NCBI GenBank assembly: GCA_937896235.1
Contig: CALBMX010000109.1
Span: 20,049 to 84,048, forward strand
Source of the DNA: an uncultured bacterium
Lineage (GTDB): Bacteria > Planctomycetota > UBA1135 > GCA-002686595
DNA length: 64,000 nt
Direction: 5' to 3'
Each line of letters starts with the position of its first letter. Position 1 is the stretch's first letter. Both the position numbers and the translations under genes were made by a program. Of the stretch, positions 1-8,200 are shown one piece after another. The notes below the pieces were generated by a model. It worked only from the letters and a program-made list of their open reading frames with translations, was not told the DNA's origin and ran no database searches.

Positions 1-839
1 CGCGTTTTATGGAGATTATGGAGGTCACCCAAGACGACTTCCCCAAAGGCATCGAACAATGGGATGGAATAGGGACCTACTGGGGAGAGGGGCCCTACCT
101 CGGTCAAAGACACAAGTACGAGATTCTAATTGTTCCCGCCGAGGGCGACCTCTCCGCCTATCTTTCGGATCAGTTTGGACTGCAGACCAAAATGACCAAC
201 CGCTGGAATGTGGTTGAGTTCGACACCATCTCGGTGACCATGCACCTGCGCGAAGGGGATCGCAAGAAGGACATGGCACTGCACGGCCACGTTGCCTTCA
301 ATATTGCCCACAACTTACTCGACGGATTTAAGCACTACTCCTACGACACCCAGATTTGGCTGCACGAGGGACTGGGTCACTACTTCGAGAGGAAAATCAG
401 TCCGAAAAACAACTCCTTCGATAGTGGCGAGGGTTCAGCCAGTATCACGAGTAAAAAGGCGGACTGGAAAGCAGAGGTCTTGAAGATCATTCGCACCGGC
501 GAGATCCCTCGTATGGCGGAGCTTGTCTCTATCAAGAACTATGCGGACCTCTCCCTTAGCGACCACTACGTAACTTGGTCGATGGTCACGTTCCTGATCG
601 AGATGCACCCGACCGCCTTCGCAAACATCAACAAGACGATTCACGGTCGCCTCGCCGCCAACGGCTTGCAGGACAGCAGCAATCTCAACGACATCCACCG
701 CGAAGCTTTCAAGGAGGAGCTAGGCATGAGCTACAACGATTTTGATAGCGCCTGGAGAGAGTGGGCCCTCCACCCGCCCCTCGTAGATGGAGAAGACGAA
801 GACGATGCGAGCAAAAAAGGGGAGCCGGAAGAGGACTGA
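1..839 (+). CDS. Gluzincin-like (peptidase-MA-type) protein with degenerate zinc site, 5' end outside window
   Basis: The frame is open to the left edge of the window, so the protein probably starts upstream; the first visible ATG is at base 9 and gives 276 residues. The WLHEGLGHYFE stretch at residues 117-127 matches the second conserved element of peptidase-MA/DUF1570-like gluzincins, in which the Glu of EGLAxYxE supplies the third zinc ligand. The HExxH helix expected about 20 residues earlier reads FNIAH (97-101), so the first His and the catalytic Glu are missing. HEGLGH itself has one residue too many to be a canonical HExxH. The last 20 residues are acidic and charged. I infer a fold relative that may no longer be a protease. 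It ends 2 bp before the convergent gene that follows. Confidence 0.6.
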   Translation, partial: RFMEIMEVTQDDFPKGIEQWDGIGTYWGEGPYLGQRHKYEILIVPAEGDLSAYLSDQFGLQTKMTNRWNVVEFDTISVTMHLREGDRKKDMALHGHVAFNIAHNLLDGFKHYSYDTQIWLHEGLGHYFERKISPKNNSFDSGEGSASITSKKADWKAEVLKIIRTGEIPRMAELVSIKNYADLSLSDHYVTWSMVTFLIEMHPTAFANINKTIHGRLAANGLQDSSNLNDIHREAFKEELGMSYNDFDSAWREWALHPPLVDGEDEDDASKKGEPEED

Positions 840-841
840 GC

Positions 842-1225
842 CTACTTCTCTTTCGTCGCCTTTTTCTTGGCGCTCGGGATTCCGGCCTGTTGAGAGGCCA
901 GATAGGCGCGGAAACCACCGAGCATCGTCTTGCGTGAATTCGGGTTGATTCCAGCTGTGAAGCCCTCTTCCTCGCTTGTGCTCAGCGTAAGCACAAGACC
1001 GCGTGCAGCTTGAGACTGCTCTGCGAGGTAGGCCGTTGTCTCTTCCGCTAACTTGCCGAGCTCGTTGACCTTGTTCGCCATCTCTTGAATAACCACTGCT
1101 TGACGCTCGACCTCAGCTTTTAGGGCCGTTGTGTCGTCCGTGCCCGTCGGGTCCTGAATGGCACCCAATAGAAGGAGCGGTGCGATTGCGAGTGTGCCCA
1201 AGGAGCCTTTAAGGAGATTCTTCAT
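842..1225 (-). CDS. Small secreted coiled-coil protein, unknown function
   Basis: 127 residues. The start at 1225 (MKNLLKGSLG) was chosen over an in-frame ATG at 1315 because it begins directly with a signal peptide: basic n-region, then a hydrophobic core to about residue 24. The next 50 residues are Glu/Gln/Ala/Leu-rich with heptad-like spacing, consistent with a short coiled coil. The tail is Lys-rich (KKKATKEK). No enzymatic motif is visible and I do not recognise a family. It lies 34 bp downstream of the GNAT gene on the same strand and may be the last gene of that transcription unit. Confidence 0.6.
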   Translation of the reverse strand: MKNLLKGSLGTLAIAPLLLLGAIQDPTGTDDTTALKAEVERQAVVIQEMANKVNELGKLAEETTAYLAEQSQAARGLVLTLSTSEEEGFTAGINPNSRKTMLGGFRAYLASQQAGIPSAKKKATKEK

Positions 1226-1259
1226 GAGGTGCTCTTTCGGCCGATTCCCTAGTCGGACT

Positions 1260-1787
1260 TCACCGGGATTCCAAGAAAGTCGCCCATCGCTCGTGGTCGC
1301 GCCACTCTCCCGCAATCTTCAAGTACGCCGGAGAATAGCCTTCACGCCTAAATCCGAGGGCTTTGACCACCCCGAGGGAGGACGTATTTTCGGGGATGAT
1401 ATTGGCCTCGACACGGTGTAAACCGAACTCGCCGAACGCCCGCTCGACAGCCTGGGCCACGGCCTCTTTCATGTAGCCACGCCCTTGATACGCCACCCCA
1501 ATCCAGTAGCCCAGATAGGCGCTTTGGAAGGCGCCGCGCACGATCTCGTTAAGATTCACCGCCCCGAGGATCGCATCATCCTCAACCCGCCGAATCAGAA
1601 ACCGGATGCAGCGATCCCCGGTATCCGTCTCCAAAAATGCGGCAAATGCCGCTGGCTCGAAAGCAGCGGCATCGCGCTCGGGGAACCAAGGGGCGTGGAA
1701 CTCAGCACTGCTTGCCAGCAGCGCTAGGAACTCCGTCCCATCGATGGCCCGTGGTCTTTGCAAGTAGACCCGGCCTGGACTCCTCAT
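1260..1787 (-). CDS. GNAT N-acetyltransferase, RimJ/RimL type
   Basis: 175 residues. The RimJ/RimL pattern is clear: a beta strand reading LGAVNLNEIVRGAFQSA, then LGYWIG, then the acetyl-CoA pyrophosphate loop YQGRGYMKEAVAQA, and a C-terminal NTSSLGVVKALGFRREG followed by an RDHERWA motif. Members acetylate N-terminal or side-chain amino groups of ribosomal proteins or small molecules; the substrate here is unknown. The start at 1787 overlaps the stop of the upstream VOC gene as ATGA, implying translational coupling. A longer in-frame start exists at 1805 but lies inside the upstream gene. Confidence 0.88.
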   Translation of the reverse strand: MRSPGRVYLQRPRAIDGTEFLALLASSAEFHAPWFPERDAAAFEPAAFAAFLETDTGDRCIRFLIRRVEDDAILGAVNLNEIVRGAFQSAYLGYWIGVAYQGRGYMKEAVAQAVERAFGEFGLHRVEANIIPENTSSLGVVKALGFRREGYSPAYLKIAGEWRDHERWATFLESR

Positions 1788-2449
1788 TTGTTCCGAGAAG
1801 CCCATGCTGGCATCTTGGCCAGATGCTCTTTGGCCGCAACCTCGGCAGGACCGCGCTCCATCCCCTGCATACCCATGAAGTAGCCCTGGATCGTCCCCTC
1901 GAGGATCGCCTCGTAGGGGTGCAAGCTCCCCGACTCGTCGCTGCAATGTTCACAGTACATCTGGCCATCTCTCGCATTTTGAAGAGGCATTTCGCACGAC
2001 TGGCAGCTCTCCAATTTTATCGGTTGGAAAAACGAGATGATGTACCCGTCATAATCCCGCACAGGAAAGTCGCGGATGCCGTAGAACTGATCCTTGGGTT
2101 CCCCGAAGGTCTTGGCGCCGCGCGCCCCGATCTCTTTGTGGTAGGCGTCTACATCTTCTACGGGGAAGTAGGTGATGACCCCACCTCCTGCTGCTTTGCG
2201 GAATGCATCCGTATTGGTCAGCCAGAGCTCCGCTTCACTTCCCTCGCAGTCCTGGCCGTCGCTGGCCTCGCAAGAGAGCATGATCGTCTGCCCGTTGAGT
2301 TGAACACTTGCCCACATCGGCTTTTCCTCAGATGGCCAAGCGGTTTCCAAGTGGAAACCTAGCGTATCGCGATAGTACGCGATGGCTGACTTCACATCTC
2401 TAGAGGTCAGCATGATGGACAATTGCGAGGTGCTACTTGAGTTGCTCAT
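1784..2449 (-). CDS. VOC (glyoxalase/bleomycin-resistance) domain fused to a C-terminal zinc ribbon
   Basis: 221 residues from the ATG at 2449. Residues of about 10-135 form a VOC domain: SIMLTSRDVKSAIAYYRDTLGF at the start, then the ASVQLNGQTIML strand, and an FPVRDYDGYIISF strand at the end. The next part, CQSCEMPL...YCEHCSDESG, has two CxxC knuckles like the putative zinc-ribbon family (PF12674 type), followed by a short helical tail ending MPAWASRNK. VOC proteins bind a metal and act on small electrophiles or bind drugs; the substrate is not predictable. It is the first gene of a three-gene minus-strand unit with GNAT and the secreted protein, and is divergent from the NUDIX gene across 112 bp. 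Confidence 0.8.
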   Translation of the reverse strand: MSNSSSTSQLSIMLTSRDVKSAIAYYRDTLGFHLETAWPSEEKPMWASVQLNGQTIMLSCEASDGQDCEGSEAELWLTNTDAFRKAAGGGVITYFPVEDVDAYHKEIGARGAKTFGEPKDQFYGIRDFPVRDYDGYIISFFQPIKLESCQSCEMPLQNARDGQMYCEHCSDESGSLHPYEAILEGTIQGYFMGMQGMERGPAEVAAKEHLAKMPAWASRNK

Positions 2450-2561
2450 GGTGGGGAGACGGGACGGGGTGGTCCGAAGAGGGCATTTTGCAGGCTGCAA
2501 GGTTCACCCGCGAGCGCCAATTTGACAAAGAGCTGGAACCTCATTGTAAACTGCGCGCCTT

Positions 2562-3200
2562 ATGCCGCTCCCCCCACCCAGTCACCTGCAAGAGCTACTC
2601 GCTGCAACCCCTCCCAATCCGGACAGGGACCCTTCGATGGCACAGGCCGCGGTTGCGATGGCGATCGACTGGACAGGGCTCACCAGCGGAGAACGAGGCG
2701 CGCCCGCAGTGCTCTTGATGCAGCGCGCTAAGCACCCCTCCGATCCCTGGAGTGGCCAAGTTAGTCTACCTGGTGGTCGCGCTGAGGACTTCGATAGAGA
2801 CCTCCGTGCGACCTCCGTGCGGGAGGCCTATGAAGAGGTTGGCATTGAACTCGAGAGCAGTGCGCGCCATTTGGGACAGCTGCCCGCGCGGCGGGCGATG
2901 GCCCATGGCGGCTACGTCGACCTGTGGATCACACCGCATGTTTTCGAGCTCACTTCAGCTATCGCCCCCACGACAAGTCGCGAGGCGCGCGAGGCATTTT
3001 GGCTCCCCCTCGCACTCGCCCGAAGTGGCGCACTCGACCATAAGTTTCGCTACCTGCGGCCCGAGACAAACTCCACCATCACTCTTCCCAGTTGGCGTTT
3101 CGAAGAGCGCGTGATTTGGGGACTTACCTTTCGCATGCTAAGCGCGCTCTTCGTGCACGCGAGTGGCGCTCCTCCACCCCCCTCAAACGACCTGCCATGA
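2562..3200 (+). CDS. NUDIX hydrolase, CoA pyrophosphatase type
   Basis: 212 residues. A complete NUDIX box is visible from LPGGRAED to REAYEEVGIEL, with the metal-binding REAYEEVG helix intact. It is preceded by LLMQRAKHPSDPWSGQVSLPGG, the arrangement seen in the CoA/acetyl-CoA pyrophosphatase subgroup (NudL/YeaB-like). That subgroup cleaves CoA to 4'-phosphopantetheine and 3',5'-ADP; the exact substrate here is an inference from this similarity. The stop overlaps the lipoprotein start as ATGA. Confidence 0.85.
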   Translation: MPLPPPSHLQELLAATPPNPDRDPSMAQAAVAMAIDWTGLTSGERGAPAVLLMQRAKHPSDPWSGQVSLPGGRAEDFDRDLRATSVREAYEEVGIELESSARHLGQLPARRAMAHGGYVDLWITPHVFELTSAIAPTTSREAREAFWLPLALARSGALDHKFRYLRPETNSTITLPSWRFEERVIWGLTFRMLSALFVHASGAPPPPSNDLP

Positions 3201-3757
3201 AACTTCTACTACCGACACTTCTGCTCTCTCTGTTGGGTGCTTGCGCCAGTACGTCAACCTCCCCCGCCGACCTCGACCTACTCGATTCGAAAAATCGAAT
3301 GAAGCTCGCCCACCTTCCAACGCCATTTAGCGCGGAAGAGATCCGCGCGAACTGCGGGCCCGGCACCTTTCGCGAGTTTCATATCAGCACAGGTGGAATC
3401 ACCCTTACGCAAAAGCTCACCTTTGTAAAGGGAGACGAGTGGGGCACGGCATTCCACTTCTCCCTTAGTGGCCCAGGTGGAGGGGACCCCCAGGTGAGCA
3501 ACAAGCCCTATTCCCTATGGACGACCTTCCAGTCGCACGCCTCTTACCCGGCTTCGGAGACGACTCTCCGCCAGGGTGTGATTACGGTCCCAGCCGGGAG
3601 GTTCCCATGCTGGATTTACAAGCAGACCGATAGCAAGGGGACCACCAGCGAGACGTACTTTGCGAAGAGTCTGCCCGGCCCGCCGGTCTACTCCATTTCG
3701 GAGGCTGCCGACGGGACCGAGCTCACCCGGATGGAGCTGATCAGCTTTTCGAATTAG
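3197..3757 (+). CDS. Predicted lipoprotein, unknown function
   Basis: 186 residues. The start at 3197 gives MKLLLPTLLLSLLGAC, a short lipoprotein signal peptide with lipobox LGAC and lipidated Cys16. The mature part is a beta-rich globular stretch with no recognised motif. It contains three Cys in total, including one at the lipobox. The start overlaps the NUDIX stop by 4 nt (ATGA). The 3' end overlaps the convergent PLP-enzyme gene by 17 bp. A membrane-anchored periplasmic-face location is likely. Confidence 0.7.
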   Translation: MKLLLPTLLLSLLGACASTSTSPADLDLLDSKNRMKLAHLPTPFSAEEIRANCGPGTFREFHISTGGITLTQKLTFVKGDEWGTAFHFSLSGPGGGDPQVSNKPYSLWTTFQSHASYPASETTLRQGVITVPAGRFPCWIYKQTDSKGTTSETYFAKSLPGPPVYSISEAADGTELTRMELISFSN

Positions 3758-4931
3758 CTTTGGGGAGTGGGGAGTCCCGCCTCCGCAACACCCTCCGAAG
3801 ATCTTCAATCAGATCGCGTGGATCTTCTAAGCCGATGGAGATGCGAACGAGGTCTGCGGGAATCAGCTCATTCGGTGCGCTGGCGTGCGACATACGGCAA
3901 GGCAAGCTAATCGTCGAGTTTGTGCTCCCGAAACTCACCGCAATGTGGAACAGCTTCGCGCCCTCTGCAACGAGTTGAGAGCGCTTGAGGTCCCCCGTAC
4001 GAAAGCTGATCAGCTGACCGAATCCGCGTGCCTGTCGCACTTGCACCTCATACCCGGGAGTGCTTTTGAGGCCGGGGTAGTGGACCCACCCCACACCGAG
4101 CTCGCCTTCCAGGAACGTCGCGACTTCCATCGCGCTGCGCGACTCGTGCACCACGCGAACGCCAAGTGTCTTCATGCCTCGCAGCAGGAGCCACGAGTCA
4201 AAAGGCGCCAAGGCTGAGCCCTCTGCGTTCTGCAAGAACCGCACCGCTTCGGCGATCTCCGCGTCACTGGTCACGATTGCTCCCGCCGTGACATCACCGT
4301 GGCCACCTAGGTGTTTTGTCGCCGAGTGAACAACGACATCCGCGCCAAGAGCGAGCGGGTTTTGCAGGTACGGCGAGAGGGCCGTATTGTCGACGCAAAG
4401 TTTCCCGCATGCGTCGTGCACCAGACGTGCGACCGCTTCGATGTCCGTAACGCGGAGAAGTGGATTGCTGGGGGTCTCGAGAAGGACGAGGCCCGCGGTA
4501 CCCTCTCCCCTCCGAAGGACCCTCTCGCGTTGCAAGCTCGCCAACGCCCCCTTGACGGCAGCGAGATCCGTGGTGTCAACAGAGCAGATCTTGATCCCGA
4601 GAGGACGAACAACGCGCTCAAGCAGGCGAGTCGTCCCCCCGTAGAGATCTGCGCCGATCAGAATCCAACGCGGCGTAGAGGCGCGAAGTAAAGCCGAGAG
4701 CGCGCCCACACCACTCGAGAAGGCGAAACCAAATCGTCCACCTTCTAGTTCCGCTAAGCGCTCCTCCAAAACCGTTCGCGTAGGGTTCCCGCTGCGGCTG
4801 TAGTCGTACTCTCCAAAGCCCAGAGAGGACTCTTGCTCAAACGTCGCCGTTTGGTAAATGGGAGTTGATGTCGGGCGATAACGGTCCCCTGGCGCGGCAT
4901 CAAACCGCGCTATACGTGTGTCGAGGTACAT
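3741..4931 (-). CDS. Cys/Met-metabolism PLP enzyme (cystathionine gamma-synthase/beta-lyase family), copy 1
   Basis: 396 residues, normal for the family. Visible features are TSTPIYQTATFEQ near the start, the YSRSGNPTR motif, DLYGGTTRL, VDNTALSPYLQNPL, the PLP-lysine motif SATKHLGGHGD, and the C-terminal HASAPNE...VRISIGLEDP. These enzymes make or cleave cystathionine, or use sulfide directly with acyl-homoserine; the exact reaction cannot be read from motifs. The start ATG at 4931 follows a GGAGAG sequence and lies 4 bp after the aspartokinase-homoserine dehydrogenase stop. It is the last gene of a three-gene methionine-type operon. With a second family member upstream, one is likely a synthase and the other a lyase. 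Confidence 0.88.
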   Translation of the reverse strand: MYLDTRIARFDAAPGDRYRPTSTPIYQTATFEQESSLGFGEYDYSRSGNPTRTVLEERLAELEGGRFGFAFSSGVGALSALLRASTPRWILIGADLYGGTTRLLERVVRPLGIKICSVDTTDLAAVKGALASLQRERVLRRGEGTAGLVLLETPSNPLLRVTDIEAVARLVHDACGKLCVDNTALSPYLQNPLALGADVVVHSATKHLGGHGDVTAGAIVTSDAEIAEAVRFLQNAEGSALAPFDSWLLLRGMKTLGVRVVHESRSAMEVATFLEGELGVGWVHYPGLKSTPGYEVQVRQARGFGQLISFRTGDLKRSQLVAEGAKLFHIAVSFGSTNSTISLPCRMSHASAPNELIPADLVRISIGLEDPRDLIEDLRRVLRRRDSPLPKANSKS

Positions 4932-4935
4932 GCTG

Positions 4936-6774
4936 CTAACTCTCCGTGTTCTCGGCAGAGGAAGAGCCTGCGACGATGCCTCGAAAGCGCTCCGGAGAGC
5001 GCCGCAGGTCAAGCAAGTCCGCCATCACCGCCTCGGAAGTTGGCCACCTACCAGCCCCCTCCCCCGCGACCAGTAGGGTGGAGCGGTCGGGCGTATCCAA
5101 CGCAAATAGCACGCCTGCGCCAGCCCCTTGAATGCCAGCTAATGCCGAGCCACTTGGCAACACGACAGGCGCGACCTCGACAAAAGCCTCGTGGGGTCCA
5201 GCAGTACGTCCCGATGCGGTCCCCTCAAGAAAACAGGACGCAACCATGCGGACTTGTCCCTCGGCGCCGCGCGCTTCAGCGAGTAGGTCCTGAAGGTTTG
5301 GGCTCTCCAAGCCCTGCCGGAGCCCCCACCGCAGCCTTACATCACGACCGAAAAGGGCGCGCGCAAGGAGCACCACTTTCTGGGCTGCATCCGTACCGTT
5401 TAGATCCAAAGTCGGATCCGCCTCGGCATACCCGCGCTCTTGCGATTCGACAATCGCATCGTCGAGTGGCACGCCTCTTTGCAAAAGCTCCAAAATGAAG
5501 TTGGTCGTTCCATTGAGCAGCGCTTCAAATCCTCGCACGGACGTTCCACGCAGGCGCTGTGCCGCCTCCAGTAGAGGCGCGGAGCAGCCGACCGCCGCCG
5601 AGTAAACAAGCGGCGTCCCACTTCTCTCGGCAATCTCATGAAGCGCAAGGCCCCGCTCAGCCATCAGCGCTTTGTTCGCCGTCACCACGGCGAGACCTCG
5701 CTCTAGGGCCGTCCTAACGAGGGGCTCAACGGATTCAACTCCACCCGCAACCTCAACGACAATGTCGGGGGCTCGATCCAGAAATTCCCTCGCGTCCGTT
5801 GTAAAGAGCTCGTCGAAATAGCGCGCAACGGGGCTATGCGTACCCACGAAGTTCGCCCGGTGAGAGGCGAGGTCTCGCACAAGTACACCTGCGACTTCGA
5901 AGTCCTCGGAGGCACCAAACAGATGGTCGAGCACGCCTGCCCCAACCGTCCCATGCCCTACCAATCCAACCCGCAAACGCGTGTAGCGAGGTGCTTCGAG
6001 CTCGGCCCAAGCTGAGGGCTTGGAGCCCACAATCGTTCCCGTCGGACCCTCCATACCGAGGCTGCTTGCGCCACAAACCTCAAAAGAGAGATCTTCATCG
6101 CGAGCCAGCCGAATGGCCTTGTGCTGCACAACCGAGCCCGACAGACCCAGCGCATCGCCATAGCTGATATTTTGGAAGCGCCGTGGAGGGTGCGTCGCTG
6201 ATCCCGCGGGATCCCACTCGAAAAGCCCCTCGACATCTTTGACCAGAACGCAGCGACTCGCGCGAATGCGGCTGGCGACAAAGATCGCGGTTAGATCCGA
6301 TCCCCCTCGGCCAAGCAGCGCGAGCTCGCCATCCGTACGGCGACTGATAAAACCGGGAAGAACAAGAACGGGGGCGGCTTCAAATGCGGCGTGAACAGCA
6401 GCAAGATCCAGAGAAATCGGATGCGCATCTAGATAGCCACCCTCTGTCAAGAGTCCCACGGACTCCGGACCGATCAGGCGCGCGCAGATCCCCGCGCGCT
6501 TTAGCGCAAGGCTAAGAAGCGCCGCTGATGTCGACTCACCTGTGGCAAGCAGACGTGCAAGTACGCGCGGCTCCGGCTCGGGAGTTTGGCTCTTCGCTAT
6601 CGCGAGCAGGTCGTCGGTGGTTGACCCAAACGCAGACGGCACAACTAGAACGCGGTGCCCCTTGCGCAGCTCGGCGTAGATCTCGTGAACCACCGTGGGG
6701 AGGTCCGCCTCGGACCGCAGCACGGACGAGCCGAACTTTAGAACCGTGATCGGGATTGCTAGGGGAGAGCTCAT
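4936..6774 (-). CDS. Bifunctional aspartokinase - homoserine dehydrogenase lacking ACT domains
   Basis: 612 residues. Residues 1-250 are an aspartokinase catalytic domain, with KFGSSVL at 13-19, LGRGGSDLTA near 154-163 and a KDVEGLFEWDP segment. Residues 270-600 are homoserine dehydrogenase, with the Rossmann motif GLVGHGTVGAGV, VVTANKALMAERG, LNGTTNFIL and the EADPTLDLNGTDAAQK active-site region. E. coli ThrA is about 820 residues because tandem ACT domains sit between kinase and dehydrogenase. Here the linker is only about 20 residues, so allosteric Thr/Lys feedback through ACT is absent. It overlaps the upstream PLP-enzyme gene by 4 nt and catalyses the first and third steps from aspartate to homoserine; asd, the second step, is divergent at 8201. 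Confidence 0.9.
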   Translation of the reverse strand: MSSPLAIPITVLKFGSSVLRSEADLPTVVHEIYAELRKGHRVLVVPSAFGSTTDDLLAIAKSQTPEPEPRVLARLLATGESTSAALLSLALKRAGICARLIGPESVGLLTEGGYLDAHPISLDLAAVHAAFEAAPVLVLPGFISRRTDGELALLGRGGSDLTAIFVASRIRASRCVLVKDVEGLFEWDPAGSATHPPRRFQNISYGDALGLSGSVVQHKAIRLARDEDLSFEVCGASSLGMEGPTGTIVGSKPSAWAELEAPRYTRLRVGLVGHGTVGAGVLDHLFGASEDFEVAGVLVRDLASHRANFVGTHSPVARYFDELFTTDAREFLDRAPDIVVEVAGGVESVEPLVRTALERGLAVVTANKALMAERGLALHEIAERSGTPLVYSAAVGCSAPLLEAAQRLRGTSVRGFEALLNGTTNFILELLQRGVPLDDAIVESQERGYAEADPTLDLNGTDAAQKVVLLARALFGRDVRLRWGLRQGLESPNLQDLLAEARGAEGQVRMVASCFLEGTASGRTAGPHEAFVEVAPVVLPSGSALAGIQGAGAGVLFALDTPDRSTLLVAGEGAGRWPTSEAVMADLLDLRRSPERFRGIVAGSSSAENTES

Positions 6775-8030
6775 GCTTGCACCTCACTACCGCACGCGAT
6801 GACAAGCGCACCCTGAAGGTCGCGGACGAGATCATCGATGTCCTCTAGACCAACGGAGAGCCGCAGAAGTCCCTCTCCAATACCTAAGCGCTGCCTAGTG
6901 GCAGGTGGGATTTGAGAGTGAGTCATGCTGGCGGGGTGGGTGATGAGAGACTCCGTTGCGCCTAGGTTTTCTGCAAGCGTAATCAGGCGGAGCGATTCGA
7001 CAAACCGAGGTAAAATACGGGGGTCGAGTTCAAACGCCAATATACCCCCACCTGCCGATTGTTGCGCATTTGCTAGCTCGAAGCCGGGGAACGATTCTAA
7101 TCCGGGGTAGTGGACCGCGCCAACGGAGGGATGGGCCTCTAAAAGCTTGGCGATGCTGAGGGCGCTCGCACTGTGGGCCGCTAGCCGAAGCGGGAGTGTT
7201 TTGATCCCGCGCAAAGTGAGCCAAGCATCCATAGGGGCCTGAATCGAGCCAGTTGCCGAGCGCGTCAGCGCAAGACGCTCGTTGAGTTTTGGGTCGTCCG
7301 TGAGCAGTGCGCCCCCCGTGGTCGAGTCGTGGCCTTCGACGTATTTTGTAGTCGAGAGCACGGCAACGTCCGCGCCGTGAACAAACACCGGTTGTTGCAC
7401 GGAGGTGAGGAACGTGTTGTCGACGGCGAAAAGTACGCGCGCCGCTTTCGCGAGCTTGCCAAGTTCCGCGAGGTCGCAGATGGCGAGGGTCGGGTTCGCG
7501 GGCGTCTCGACAAAGAGCAACTTAGTGCTCGGTCGGAAGGCGGCCTCGGTCGCAGCCAAGTCCGTGGTGTCGACGAACGTGACCAGCACGCCAAAGCCTC
7601 CTAGCAAGTCGCGCAGGAGTCGAACAGTCCCGCCGTAGATGACCTCACCTGCAACGACGTGGTCTCCCGGTTTGAGGACCGTGAGGAGCAGAGTTGTGAT
7701 CGCTGCGAGTCCCGTCTTGAACGCAAGTCCGTGGGAGACGCCCTCCAGGCCAGCGAGATTGTTCTCCAGAGCCGTGACGGTTGGATTGGAGCAGCGCGAA
7801 TAGGTGTGACCGTCAGGAGAGATGGTCTTGCCCAGGGCGGGTTGGGCAAAGGTGGCCGTTTGGTAGATCGGCGTGAGGATCGCGCCGGTGGCGGGATCGG
7901 GTGCGAGGCCTGCGTGGATGGCGAGAGTTTGCGGACCGAGGGACTTAGTGTATTGAGTTGGAATGGGGGGCGACGACCCGGATTGGGTGAAGGGGAGGGA
8001 CTGGGGGCTTGCCGATTTGATTCTGGACAT
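6771..8030 (-). CDS. Cys/Met-metabolism PLP enzyme (cystathionine gamma-synthase-like), copy 2
   Basis: 419 residues, about 25 longer at the N-terminus than copy 1. It shows LGPQTLAIHAGLAPDP, TPIYQTATFAQ, YSRCSNPTVTALE, the cofactor motif STTKYVEGHDSTTGG with the Schiff-base Lys, and TLAENLGATESLITHPASMTHSQ at the C-terminus. ENLG...SLITHPASMTH is typical of cystathionine gamma-synthase, gamma-lyase and O-acylhomoserine sulfhydrylases. First gene of the operon; its stop overlaps the aspartokinase-homoserine dehydrogenase start. The presence of homoserine-forming enzymes in the same operon supports a methionine biosynthetic role (metB-like), but no homoserine acyltransferase gene is in the window. 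Confidence 0.87.
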   Translation of the reverse strand: MSRIKSASPQSLPFTQSGSSPPIPTQYTKSLGPQTLAIHAGLAPDPATGAILTPIYQTATFAQPALGKTISPDGHTYSRCSNPTVTALENNLAGLEGVSHGLAFKTGLAAITTLLLTVLKPGDHVVAGEVIYGGTVRLLRDLLGGFGVLVTFVDTTDLAATEAAFRPSTKLLFVETPANPTLAICDLAELGKLAKAARVLFAVDNTFLTSVQQPVFVHGADVAVLSTTKYVEGHDSTTGGALLTDDPKLNERLALTRSATGSIQAPMDAWLTLRGIKTLPLRLAAHSASALSIAKLLEAHPSVGAVHYPGLESFPGFELANAQQSAGGGILAFELDPRILPRFVESLRLITLAENLGATESLITHPASMTHSQIPPATRQRLGIGEGLLRLSVGLEDIDDLVRDLQGALVIACGSEVQA

Positions 8031-8060
8031 GGTGGTTTCCTGTGGTTCGAGTGGCTTCGT

Positions 8061-8089
8061 GCGGGGGGTCCCGCCGCCCCAAAAGGGGC
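8061..8089 (-). promoter_or_regulatory. Two adjacent GC hairpins in the 5' leader of the PLP-enzyme/aspartokinase operon
   Basis: Between 31 and 60 nt upstream of the start codon at 8030 lie two perfect 5-bp hairpins separated by one base: GCGGG/CCCGC with a 4-nt loop (8061-8074) and GCCCC/GGGGC with a 4-nt loop (8076-8089). They would form in the mRNA leader and could control translation or attenuation. The sequence does not match the SAM-I, SAM-II or SAH riboswitch cores I know. Stems are short and could be chance in GC-rich DNA. Confidence 0.35.
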
Positions 8090-8110
8090 TAAGGCAGGAC
8101 TCTATCGACA

Positions 8111-8137
8111 GGATTTGATTTTGAAATCAACAAATCC
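8111..8137. promoter_or_regulatory. Palindromic operator candidate between the methionine-type operon and asd
   Basis: An AT-rich island in the 170-bp divergent region holds two overlapping dyads. The inner is TTGATTT-TG-AAATCAA (8115-8130), a perfect 7-2-7. The outer is GGATTTG...CAAATCC (8111-8117 with 8131-8137). The position between two divergent aspartate-family operons suits a shared repressor or activator site. No regulator gene is adjacent. Confidence 0.45.
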
Positions 8138-8200
8138 GGATTTATCGTTTCGTCAAAGTTACTCCTCCCCCCAGAGTCCTTCTCACTACACTCTGCCCCC

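Noticed and set aside
8031..8110. SAM or SAH riboswitch in the methionine-type operon leader
   Set aside because: The stems are short and the conserved cores of the riboswitch classes I know are absent; kept only as unassigned hairpins.
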